Origin: Schistocephalus solidus
Lineage: Eukaryota; Platyhelminthes; Cestoda; Diphyllobothriidea; Diphyllobothriidae
Reading direction: 5' to 3'
DNA: 64,000 nucleotides
Assembly (NCBI GenBank): GCA_017591395.1
Contig: WEDG01004226.1
Coordinates: 37,126-101,125 of the forward strand
Each line of letters opens with the position of its first letter. Positions within the stretch are counted from its first letter, which is position 1. The position numbers and the translations under genes are program-made. A model generated the notes under the pieces. It was given only the letters and a program-made list of their open reading frames with translations, ran no database searches and was not told the DNA's origin. Positions 1-10,666 of this stretch are shown here, one piece after another.

Positions 1-284
1 AGTAACCGGTAAACGTGGTATGGGTGTGGCTAGAGGAGAATTACTGTAGTATTGAGAACGAATAAGAGAAGTACTTTGTCTTGAGATCCCACAAGATCAA
101 TCAAAGTTGGTTTCCGTACAGAGTTAACTGGGGATTCAGACGGCAATGTCGCAGATGACATTGGATGCGATTTGCTCAACGTGGCAACATAAGTAGGCAT
201 TTCTGTGTTGCTTGCCGAAAATTTAATTTTTTTGTTTGCTCTGCATTGGGGTGAGTTCAGGAGAGAAGAGTGACTAATATGGGG
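1..284 (-). mobile_element. LINE family F5, 5' ORF1-region fragment
   Basis: Matches 34722-35094 over most of its length (for example GATCCCACAAGATCAATCAA in both), with many substitutions and no intact frame. Both copies stop resembling each other at the same upstream point (ACTAATATGGG followed by GCAT or TCAT), which probably marks the family 5' end. The rest of this copy lies outside the window. Confidence 0.7.
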
Positions 285-654
285 TCATTACGACTGAGCA
301 AGCGCAGTCAGTTAGCGTGCGCGTCTCTGAATCCAAGCCACAGCTTTGCAGAAACAAACACGCACCGTCGATTGCAGATAAGTAATTTGGAATATGCGCA
401 GCATAAAATTATGTTTGCGTTTTATCCGTTAATCGTTTTCTGAGCTAATTATTCCAATTACTTGAAAGGCCTGCTGGATAACTGGGTCGGAGTTCCTGGT
501 CATTGCTCAATGTAGCAGTTAATCTATTATTTCATCAGCCGACAACCGATTATTGTAAGACGAAATTTACGCTTGAGAAACCAAAGGATCATGAGGCTCA
601 AGATGTACCAAATGGCTCTTAGAGTTAATAATATCTTGAGAGGGCTGCAAATCC
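285..654. other. Unassigned sequence between F5 and Penelope remains
   Basis: No coding block, repeat partner or RNA gene was recognised in either strand. Confidence 0.5.
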
Positions 655-718
655 TCTCATATGCCAGATATGTCTCCTTCCATTACTCTATTACTCAAGG
701 ATGGAAGGGAAGCTGTAA

Positions 719-1370
719 CCTCGCGTACATAGCCAATCGCTTGCAGGACATCGTTAACATCTAGCCGAAATTTTCGTTTATTTAATAGAAAGAATGAGTT
801 AATAATTTGTAACAGTATACTTAAAAAGGCTAAAATTGCGGCTACTTTCTTACAGTAAATAGAAAACGACAAGCTGGGCACAGATTCAAACTCACTCTCA
901 CTGGAGTTGTTATTCACCCGCATCCTCAACATGTGTCCCATTTCCCTGCTCAGCCAATGCCTCAGTGTGGAATATGGGAATGGGAGTTCATTGCGTTTGG
1001 TACTGGACTGTGCGCCTGAAAACCATGACTCAAGCAGCTTGCGGGACACAATATTTTCAAAATTTTCAAGGATTTATTCCTCATCAAACATGAAAATATG
1101 GCCGGGTCCCATCGAGTGAACAGCATGCTTAGAGCCAGCGTCGTTCCACCGGACCGCGGCTGTGTGCTCGGTCATTCGCGTCCAAGGAAATATCCAGGAT
1201 CCCACGACGAATTTGCTTTGTCCACAACCGCAACAGATCAGGTAAAGGACGCCGGACGTTTCCTGACGTGGCAGTGGGTCATTCGGCCCTAATGACTCGG
1301 CGCTTGATGGTTGCTTTTGGTCCGTGTGCAATCCCAACTCCACGTGGAGTGGTAAGACAGCAGACGGCTT
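719..1370. repeat. Tandem direct repeat, unit 1 of 2 (652 bp)
   Basis: The unit starts CCTCGCGTACATAGCC and spans the 3' tail and GIY-YIG part of the Penelope element. The same sequence restarts exactly 652 bp later with only scattered substitutions. Confidence 0.92.
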
Positions 1371-2022
1371 CCTCGCGTACATAGCCAATCGCTTGCAGGA
1401 CATCGTTAACATCTAGCCGAAATTTTCGTTTATTTAATAGAAAGAATGAGTTAATAATTTGTAACAGTATACTTAAAAAGGCTAAAATTGCGGCTACTTT
1501 CCTACAGTTAGTAGAAAATGAAAAGCTGGGCACAGATTCAAACTCACTCTCACTGGAGTTGTTATTCACCCGCATCCTCAACATGTGACCCATTTCCCTG
1601 CTCAGCCAATGCCTCAGTGTGGAATATGGGAATGGGAGTTCATTGCGTTTGGTACTGGACTGTGCGCCTGAAAACCATGACTCAAGCAGCTTGCGGGACT
1701 CAAGATTATCAAAACTTTCAAGAATTTATTCCTCATCAAACATGAAAATATGGCCGGGTCCCATCGAGTGAACAGCATGCTTAGAGCCAGCGTCGTTCCA
1801 CAGGACCGCGGCTGCGTGCTCGGCCATTCGCGTCTGGAGAAATATCCAGGATCCCACGACGAATTTGCTTTGTCCACAACCGCAACAGATCACGTAAAGG
1901 ACGCCGGACGTTTCCTGACGTGGCAGTGGGTTATTCGGCCCTAATGACTCGGCGCTTGATGGTTGCTTTTGGTCTGTGTGCAATCCCAACTCCACGTGGA
2001 GTGGTAAGACAGCTGACGGCTT
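1371..2022. repeat. Tandem direct repeat, unit 2 of 2 (652 bp)
   Basis: The second unit is collinear with 719-1370 (for example CATGAAAATATGGCCGGGTC at 1089 and 1741). Similarity ends just after GACGGCTT at 2022, where unit 1 would begin a new copy. Confidence 0.92.
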
Positions 2023-2427
2023 TCGATACGTTCTTCAATTATGGAAGAGTTTGTCAGAATTTTTGGCCAGTTGGATTGTTTCCCTCTTACTTTTTGCATA
2101 TACACCGCTTAAAAAACTTGCGCAGGTGGCTATTCGCTCTCAGTAGCCTGCAAAGATATTGTACCTCAGCAACATTGTCTTCAATTTCGCTGCAACGCAA
2201 GTCTACGCACCGGCCTAGCGCCCTTACGTGAATGCGTTTGGGACCGATCGGGTGTTTAATGTTAAAGTTCAATACTTGCGTCATATTTGTTGTCTTCTTA
2301 GACACTTTGGTTTACAGACGATGAAAATCTTTGTGGCAAATGAGGACATTCAGAAAGGCCAGCTGCTTGCTTCCTTCTTTCTTCATCGTGAATTGAATGC
2401 CTGGGAAGTCGGCGTTGAGAAGTAATC

Positions 2428-2993
2428 ATGAAGTTCCTTGAGGAAAACCAATTACTCTCAGATCTCCAGCATGGCTTCAGACAGAATCGCTCCTGTCTTT
2501 CTAGTTTATTACTCTCCACAGAGCAGGAGACTCGTGCACTGGACAAAAATGGTAGGGTTGACGTCATATACACTGATTTCAAGAAGTCGTTTGACAGTGT
2601 CCCACACAAACGTCTCATCTACAAATTATCTGAAATCGGCATAAGAGGAATGCTGCTGACATGGATCGCAGACTTTCTTACAGATAGATTGCAAACTGTG
2701 TGCGTCGATACCTCGAAGTCAACACCTACTCCGGTTCTAAGTGGTGTCCCCCAAGGCTCGGTATTAGGGCTGTTACTCTTCTCAGTGTACATCAACGACT
2801 GTATCGACGACCTGGATTGCAGCGCCATCATGTTTGCAGATTATGTTAAATTGTGGAGGGTCATCAGATCTGATTTCGATAGGCACGCACTTCAAAAGGA
2901 TCTCAACCGTCTAAGCAGCTGGTCTGCTCGTTGGCTCTTAAATTTTAACGTTAGGGAAGTGTGTGGTCCTAAGACTGCGTACAAGAAGGACCA
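2428..2993 (+). pseudogene. LINE reverse transcriptase fragment (family F7)
   Basis: One open frame of 189 codons with RT blocks HGFRQNRSCLSSLLL, VIYTDFKKSFDSVPHKRL, LSGVPQGSVLG and VYINDCIDDLDCS. The catalytic box reads FADYVKLW, where LINE RTs need FADD, so the second aspartate is lost and the enzyme would be dead. Both ends are truncated; no endonuclease or 3' end is attached. It is of the same general CR1/Jockey type as F1 and F2 but was not matched to another copy here. Confidence 0.85.
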
Positions 2994-5180
2994 GTGAGGT
3001 CCGAAATCCACAAATATTTAACGCTTCTAATTATGCTACCAGTTTTTCGAAATCAATTATTTCTTTTTCAAATGCACGTTTTCCGCCAATTTTTGCTAAC
3101 GTCCCGCAAAATCTCATTTCTATGCCACCTCCCTATCTTTCAAACGCCACAATATAGCCTTCCCTTCCAAGGTTTTCATCCAAATATGCCGCTGTACAAT
3201 AATCTCAGTTCTCTTAACAGTAACATTTCGACAAATTATAGACCAGAGCAATTTTGTTTCCCACCTTTCGTTTCTTCTTACCGGTTTCTTCTCCGCCACC
3301 AAATTATCCTTTTTTTATAAATACTGATGAGCGTAACCTGCCGCTCAGGAATACGCTCAGCTTAGTTTCACTCAATGCGAGGTCAGTTGTAAATAAGATG
3401 GCTGAGCTTAGAACAGTAGCCTTTGAGCTTGATCCAGATGTGCTGTGCATCACTGAAATCCTGGGCTCACTCTCTTATTTTTTTGACTCGACGCTTGCTA
3501 TAGATAATTTCAATTTGTACCGACAAGACCGCGCTGAAAAAAACGTGGCGGTGGTTTGCCTCCTTTATATTAAGTCATCCTTTGTACATTTCCTTTTTCA
3601 TCTGAACATTTTCGTCTTTTTCTGGAAATGTATGCTTTGCTTCAGTCATCCTCCCGCACAATAAAAAAAGCGGTAATTGGCTGTGTCTATAATCCTCCGT
3701 GTTATTCTGGCAATGAAAGCGAGCTCTGTGAACTATTTGAAAAAGTTGCAGACACTCAGTTTGATGTCAAAATAATCGTAGGTGATTTTTAATCTGCCAG
3801 ACATTGACTGGCAGGCCAATTCCTCTCCGCCTAAACATCAGAAATTGGTCGATACTATTAACTTTACAAACATGTCCCAACTGGTCAGATCAGTTACTAG
3901 AAATGACAAAATTTTTAGATTTAATTTTTTTACAAACGATGTTCATCCCTCTCTTTATGAATTTCCATCATGATCTATTTACAAGTGATCATGCAATAAT
4001 TCACTGTTGTTTTTCAATTCCCCTTCTTACGAAGCCTGAGGGTTAAATGCAATAACCTCGACTTTGCTAACAGAAGCCATGAAACAATAAATAATTTCGT
4101 AAGCACTCTAGATTGGCATAGCATATTCTTAGTCAACGATCTGGACTTTTTCCGTGAGCTATTGCAGAGCCTCTCAGAAAAAATCCAGGCTTTTATCCCG
4201 TTTAAGATTTTTTTAATTCACATTCAGCTTCTTCTACTGTTCCGCATTTTCTCCAGAACAGACTTAAAAAAATTACGAAAAGCAACTTAAAGATTCATCT
4301 AAAAGCTCTTTGTCAGTTCATTTTAAGGATTGCACAAATATTTGAATTAGCATCGAGAATAAGGCTCGCGCGAGATAAGCGTAGGGAGTCTCGAGCACTA
4401 AGTGATGCCAATTCATCCAAATCTGTTGCTCAAATCTTTCATGTTCGGTCATCGGCTAAGCGTCTGAATGTAACTCCGCCCTTACTCGACTGTAACAGAA
4501 AATTTGTTACAGATGATTTGGGCAAAGCAGAATTGTTAAACTCGTTTTTGCCAACCACTTTACCACTGAAACTAGCCCCACTCCCACAATTCCTCTGCTT
4601 TCAAATTCGCTTCTAACAACTATTAATTTCTCGCCTTCATGTATTCAAAAAGAAATAGCTCACCTAAAAAATTCACATTCAGTTGGAACTGATAACATTC
4701 CAAACTCACTTATTAAACAGTTAAAGGGATTTTTCCACCTTTACTAAGCAAATTATACTCAGTATTTCTCGAAAATGGTTTCTTCCCCGATTATTGGAAA
4801 ACTTCTATTATAATACCAGTTTTTAAATCGGGTTCCCGCTCGGACATTCATAACTATCGCGGTGTTCATAAAACGCCCTCTCTTGCTAAACTCTTCGAAA
4901 AAAACTAATTGCAAAACAAATCACGGATTTTTTTGCATAAGCAATAAAATTATCAACTTTTTCCCAACACGGCTTCTTACCGGACCGTTCTTGTGAAACC
5001 TGCCACATGTCTTTTCTAAATCTACTAACCTCTCTTCGTAATGATCATCTATCTGTAGTAGTTATCTATTTTTGATCTTAGTAAGGCATTCGATAAAGGT
5101 GCCTCATAAACGACTTCTAGCTAAACTAGAAGCTATAGGATTTCGTAGTCCCCTTACTGACTTTATTAGATCATACCTAA

Positions 5181-5417
5181 ATGATCGAAAACAAAAAAGT
5201 TTTAGTAGGGTCCTCATACTCAAGTGCTACCCCGATTGTTAGTGGTGTCCTTCAAGGTACCGTATTAGGTCCTTTGTTGTTCTTACTGTATATAATTGAT
5301 ATTTCATCGATATTTAAACATTCTCAATCTTTTATTTATGCTGATGATCTCAAATGCGTGTATTCCTTCTCTAACTCTACAACCGAACGGTGCCTAGAAA
5401 AATTCATTCAGACTTAG
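5181..5417 (+). pseudogene. F4 RT catalytic segment
   Basis: A 79-codon open piece with the VLVGSSYSSATPIVSGVLQG and FIYADDLK motifs. YADD is intact, but the frame is closed on both sides by decay of the parent LINE. Confidence 0.8.
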
Positions 5418-5522
5418 ACGCTCTTTCGGCCTGGAGCTCCCACAGGGGCTAATGGAGTTCTCACCTTCTAAGTGTCGCTACATGAGTTTTGGGCCTGTTA
5501 GGCTGCCGCAACCTCTTATCTT

Positions 5523-6092
5523 TTGAAGGTTGCCCATATGATTGAATGTTCATCCATCAAGGACTTGAGCTTAAGCTACACCAATAAATTAGATCTTTCG
5601 CCTCATGCCGATAGAATTACGGCCAAAGCTGCTCAGATTTGCGGCTTTATTTCTTATAATTTCTACCTTCCTGAAATTAAATTAAGACTTTATCGTATGT
5701 TTTTACTTCCCATTCTTGAATTTTGCTGTCCTTTCTTCGGTTTGATGAACGAATCTAGCCGTTCAAAAATTGAAAATGTTCAAAAGAAATTTTCACAAAA
5801 AAACTCCTATATCCGACTCTTTAACTACTTCCTACTCAACAAGATGCCAGCTAACGAAGCTAAAAATTTCTTTGGGTCAGGAGACTTGAAGCAGGCTTTT
5901 GTCTCCTTTTTCGTCTTAATAATAGTTCAACTCTCCCAAAAGCTTTCTGTCATTACCCCCGTTAGTCTTCCTTATAACCTAAGAAATTCTGAACTAATTA
6001 TACCTCACCCTGCATCCTCCACGTGTAAAGGCTCTCTCTTCTTTGCTACTAGGTATAGTTTTTCCTTTGGAATAACTTGCCAATTGAAATAA
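5523..6092 (+). pseudogene. F4 C-terminal RT/thumb segment
   Basis: Encodes LDLSPHADRITAKAAQICGF, PILEFCCPFFGLM and LPYNLRNSELI, the post-RT region shared with the copies at 8550-9000 (-) and 36180-36660 (+). It is no longer joined in frame to the YADD segment. Confidence 0.8.
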
Positions 6093-6318
6093 GGTCGTTA
6101 ACTAGTCTATCTGCATTCAAGCGAAGACTGCACATTTATCTTAACACTGATTCTATTAACCTTTTTATTTTCCTCATCTTTTCCCAGTAGCTTTCCCATG
6201 ACTCCGGAGAAGGACCATCGGGAATTTGAGTAACCCTCTTGAAACTATATTTACGCTACCTGGAGACGCCCATGAACTATAATGTCTCCTTATATCACCC
6301 ATCCTCCAAACGATGACG

Positions 6319-7796
6319 TCATTCGGAAATTTTTACCCGTTGTGCGCGATCATTCAAATAGGAGGATATTAAGTTCAGAAGCTTGTTACCTATGCCGAAG
6401 GAAGTAAGTTTCAGCAGGAGGAGATCGGGGTCAACACGATCAAAAGCCTTCGTGAAGTCGAAATCAACGGTGTAAATTGCAAAACCACTATCTCTAGATT
6501 GTAGCACATGATCAAAGTAAGAGAGCTGGCAGGTGTCACAAGATCTTTTTTCGAGAAACCCATGCTGAGCCGCATTAAGTAGGTTATTCTCTGTTAGGTG
6601 ACGCATCAACTTGTCTTTAATCAAGGTCTCTAATATCTTCGAGGCTGCTGGCAGTGTATTTATTGGCCTAAAGTCGTCAAATGACGTAGTTCTGCCGTGT
6701 TTGGGTATAGGCAAAATGTACGATTCCTTCCATAAAATAGGAAAGGTTTCACTTTCAAGAGCAAGATTGAATATCTTATACAGAAGTGACGGAAATATAT
6801 CATTTGCATCCGCCTTTAGAACGCTGACCGGGACGCCATCTGGTCCAGGACTGTAAGATTGGCGAGAACGCCGAATGGCTACGGTTACGTCCCAGAGGGT
6901 AAAAGTTATGTTTTTCGAGGACGATACCGGTCCAAACCCGGACGTTTGGAAAGGGGCGACCGAATGTTCACTGAAAGTTCTAGACAAGAAAGCATTGAAG
7001 CTATCAGCCGTCAACTTAGCGTCAGCTATAGGGTTTCAAAAGCATCTCGAAGTACAGGGTACTGAGTTTTTTTCTCTGCGATTTTTACAGTCCGCGAAAA
7101 GAGTTTTGCAACATTGTACGAAGGGTTTTTCGGCAAAGTTAACCTCTTCAGCTAGTCGCTTTTTCTTCGGAGAGCCTCTTAGCCTGTTCAAAAGATTTGC
7201 TGGATCAATGGCAGGACGGAAGTGTCATTTAGTCGATGAAAACGACGCGAGAGTCTACGCAATCTACGGCGGAAAGGTAAAGGGAGGTAGACTTCATCCT
7301 TGACATTAATTATTTTTCTTACGAGGAACAAAACGAGAAATGAGTGGACCTAGAACTTGGTAGAATGTATCAGTACAAACATTCACATCCAAACATAGAA
7401 AGAAGTTAGTCCAATCGTGGGAATTAAGATGTGTTAGTAATTCCCCATATTTGCTGATCGGAAATCGTGGAAAAAAAGCTATATTTTTTTGAAAACGTTT
7501 CATCAGCCTCGATTTCTAGTGAAGAAGCAACTATAGCATGGTCTGAACTCCCAAGTGGGTCTAAAAGGTGAAACTGACAGTGGCTGACAACCTCTGCAGA
7601 AGATAAGATCAAGTATGTTTGATCCTCGGGTGGGAAAATCAACTACCTGATCCCACATGCCAGTATCTATGGCCTCAAGCAAGTTTTCGAACTTTGCAGG
7701 ACCGGAAGGTGGAAACCAATGAACTTCAGGGAGATTGAAGTCACCTGCAATCAAGCAGTACTTCATATTTAGGTCAACTGCGGCATGAAATGCCTG
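6319..7796 (-). mobile_element. LINE family F5, internal EN-RT fragment
   Basis: On the minus strand: EN part 7796-7430 (CLIAGDFNLPEVHWFPPS, WDQVVDFPTRGSNILDLIF), a linker with stops at 7300-7014, then an open RT stretch 7014-6319. The RT contains SRQSYSPGPDGVPVSVLK, KESYILPIPKHGR, FRPINTLPAASKILE, AAQHGFLEKRSCDTC and VDFDFTKAFDRVDPDLLL. The RT is cut before its catalytic YADD box by the junction with F4 at 6318/6319, and the EN is cut at 7796 by a second F4. It is inactive. Confidence 0.88.
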
Positions 7797-10260
7797 CAAA
7801 TAAAATGTACAAATACATAACTGGCCCTGCTATGTCATTAGTAAGCAATGTTTTAAAATTAATGGTGAACTAGAAAAAATAGGCAGTGAAAAAGAACTCC
7901 TACCATAAAAATGGAGGCACAGTTCAATAGGCCTTCATTTTTGAATAGAAGGTAGGAGAAAAACTGCTAAGGAAGATAAGATTAGGTGGTAGAGTAGGGT
8001 AATACTGCAGTAGCATTTCAGAATGAGATAATGAAACGTCGAGCTGATTCGTTCTTGATCACTTAGGCGTATGAAACTAAATCTCACGAAAACGCGTCAA
8101 TGAACTTAATTCCTCAGCATATTGGGATCCAGAATTGAATTCTGATAAAGGTAAGTATCCAAAAAAAGGTAGAATTTTAGACTGTGGAGCACCAAATGTG
8201 TACATCCGAATGATGACATCGTTTGGATGACTGGTGATATAAGGAGACATTATAGTTCATGGGCTACTCGAGGTAGCGAAAATATATATTTCAAGAGGGT
8301 CACTTAAATTCCCGATGGTCCTGCATCCGAGTCATGGGGAAAGCTACTGGGAAAAGATAAGGAAAATAAAAGGTTAATAGAATCAGTGTTAAGATAAATG
8401 TGCAGTTTTCGCTCGAATGCAGATAGACTAGTTTACGACCTAATTTCAATTGGAAAGTTATTCCAAAGAGAACTATACCTAGAAGCAAAGAAGAGAGAGC
8501 GTTTACACGTGGAGGATGCAGGGGGAGGTATAATTAGTGCAGAATTTCTTAGGTTATAAGGAAGACTGACGGGGGTAATGACAGAGAGGTTGGGGAGAGT
8601 TGAACTATTATTTAGTCGGAAAAGGAGACAAAAGCCTGCTTTAAGTCTCCTGACCTAAAGAAATTTTAGCTTTATTAGCGGGCATCTTGTTGAGTAGAAT
8701 GTTGTTGAAAGAGTTGGAAATAGGAGTTTTTTTGTGAAGTCTTTGAAAATTTTCAATTTTGTATGGTAGATTAGTTCATTAAACCGATGAAAGGACAGCA
8801 AAATTCAAGAATGGGAAGTACAAACATACGATAAAGTCTTAATTAAATTTCAGGAAGGTAGAAATTATAAGAAATAAAGACGCACTCTGAGCAGCTTTGG
8901 CCGTAATTCTTTCAGCTTGAGGCGAAAGATCTAATTTATTGGTGGAGAAACATTCAACCATAGGGCAACCTTCAAAAATAAGAGGTTGCGGCAGCTTACC
9001 AGGCCCAAAACTCATGTAGTGACACTTAGTAGGTGAGAACTCCATTAGCCATGTGGAGCTCCAGGCCGAAAGAGCGTCTAAGTCTGAATGAATTTGTTCT
9101 AGGCACCGCTCGGTCGTAGACTTAGAGAAGAAAGCGTAGAAATGTTTAAAAGAAGACTTGATGCATTTTTTCTTTATGAACATATATTTAGTCGACAGCA
9201 ATGATCGATATACTAAAACGACTATCGCCATGTAACATTTGCTTGTTTTGCTTGTGTCTAATTGTTAATAGGGTTTTCAAAGGCTCTGCCTATCTACCTT
9301 ATATATACTCAATTATACTGAATTAAGAAATACACGCATTTGAGGTCATCAGCATAAATAAAAAATTGAGGATGTTTAACTATCGATGAAATATCATAAA
9401 TATACAGTACGAACAACGAAGGACCTAATAAGGTACCTTGTAGGACACCACTGACAATCGGGTAGCACTTGAGTATGAGGGCCCTACTAAAACCTTTTGT
9501 TTTCGATCATTTATGTTTGATCTAGTAAAATCAGTAAGGGGACTACGAAATCCTATAGCTTCTAGTTTAGCAAGAAGTCGTTTATGAGGCACTTTATCGA
9601 ATGCCTTACTAAGATCAAAAAAGATAACTACTACCGATAGAGGATCATTACGAAGAGAGGTTAGTAGATTTAGAAAAGACATGTGGCAGGTTTCACAAGA
9701 GCGGTCCGGTAAGAAGCCGTGTTGGGAAAAGTTGATAATTTGATTGCTTATGCAAAAATCTGTGATTTGTTTTGCAATTTGTTTTTCGAAGAGTTAAGCA
9801 AGAGAGGGCGTTTTATGAAAACCGCGATAGTTATGAATGTCCGAGCGGAAACCAAATTTAAAAACTGGTATTATAATAGAAGTTTTCCAATAATCGGAGA
9901 AGAAACCATTTTCGATTAATACTGAGAAAAATTTGCTTAGTAATGGTGTAAAATCGCTTAAGTGCTGAATAAATGAATTTGGAATGATATCAGTTCCAAC
10001 TAAATGTGAATTTTTAGGTGAGATATTTCTTTTTGAATATATGAATGCGATAAATTAATGGGTGCTAGATGTCAATTTGAATTTTGAAGCAGAAAGATTT
10101 AGGAGTGAAGCTTGTTTCAATGGAAAAGTGGTTGGCAAATAATGCATTTTACAATTCTGCTTTCCTCAAATCCTCTCTAACGACATTTTTGTTACAGTCA
10201 AGTAAAGGCGGAGTGACATTCAGACGTTTTGACTGATTACGTGGATGCCCAAAATCTGAG
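7797..10260 (-). mobile_element. LINE family F4, copy 2 (RT to 3' UTR)
   Basis: An inverted counterpart of copy 1. The minus strand carries RT remains from about 10260 (linker), FDLSKAFDKVPHKRLLAKLE at 9600, the TERCLEQIHSDLDALSAWSS region near 9100, the C-terminal domain to about 8460, and a 3' UTR ending near 7797. The YADD segment near 9350 is split by an inserted 197-bp fragment of family F2. Copy 2 interrupts the F5 endonuclease. Confidence 0.85.
9130..9326 (+). mobile_element. LINE family F2, 3'-end fragment nested in F4
   Basis: Matches the 3' end of the F2 copy at 50090-50270 in reverse complement (TTTAAAAGAAGACTTGATGC, then TATTTAGTCGACAGCAATGA). It ends in AATTATACTGAATTA, the family tail. 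The interrupted F4 sequence resumes at GAAATACACGCATTTGA. A short AGAA at both edges may be the target-site duplication. It is a severely 5'-truncated insertion. Confidence 0.82.
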
Positions 10261-10442
10261 GAGAATGATGATCATTGATTAGGATTTTCCAGAGCGTAAT
10301 TTCGGTTTACGCAGTTACAAAGTCTTTGCAAAGAAGGCGTGGATATATGGTGGAGAGGGAATAACCCCTTGTCGCTCCTTGGGACTCCTCCGGTTTGTTG
10401 ATATTTCTGATTGTTTCAGGCACGTGGTATAACTTGGTACAG

Positions 10443-10666
10443 AGCCGATAGGTTTGCGCCCAGAAATGTGCAGCTCTGTGGATACTTTTGCCTCATGGGC
10501 TACCCGAGTCACAAACTGTTCTAACCCAACGTTCGACATCGTCATTAACCGTCTTTGGAGCAACCCGAATATGCAAAAAGACGTGTTGGCGGTTCTGGCA
10601 GGAGTGACGAAACTTATACAATCACGGAACGGAACGGAGTCAGCAGCCGAATATTATGCCGCACTG
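10443..10666 (+). CDS. RRP12: RRP12 coding segment 1 (first recognised)
   Basis: Encodes VDTFASW, then a TNCSNPTF block, and KDVLAVLAGVTK through EYYAAL, matching the start of the conserved RRP12 body. The frame has a TAA at 10430-10432, so this segment must begin after it. I used the acceptor AG at 10441-10442, which has a poor pyrimidine tract. An in-frame ATG at 10466 could instead be the true start. The donor GTAAAT at 10667 opens a 33-nt intron. Confidence 0.8.

Larger units (their letters stand above)
655..2300 (-). mobile_element. Penelope-like element fragment with duplicated GIY-YIG region
   Basis: Read on the minus strand from about 2300, VQYLCRLLRANSHLRKFFKR is the C-terminal part of a Penelope RT. 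Two copies of a GIY-YIG endonuclease follow, each with TSGVLY, ICCGCGQSKFVVG, TRM.EH and HSMGPGHIFMFDEE (1995-1726 and 1412-1074), and each with its 3' tail. GIY-YIG EN is the diagnostic endonuclease of EN-bearing Penelope elements. Stops and frameshifts between RT and EN make it inactive. Confidence 0.8.
3000..6318 (+). mobile_element. LINE family F4, copy 1 (EN plus RT, degraded)
   Basis: In order: endonuclease N-terminus (LSLVSLNARSVVNKMAELR, DPDVLCITEI, about 3355-3465), EN middle (FNLPDIDWQ, 3783), SDH-like EN end near 3985, linker, RT start with HSVGTDNIPNSLI near 4675, FDLSKAFDK near 5080, VLQGTVLGPLLFLLY (5247) and IYADDLKCVY (5332). The C-terminal domain runs to about 6092, then 3' UTR. 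Many frameshifts and stops break the reading frame. It ends abruptly at 6318, lacking about 400 bp of the 3' UTR seen in copies 2 and 3. Confidence 0.85.

Noticed and set aside
6859..7303. Plus-strand open frames of 68 and 142 codons
   Set aside because: They are antisense shadows of the F5 RT and linker, whose minus-strand reading has clear RT motifs.
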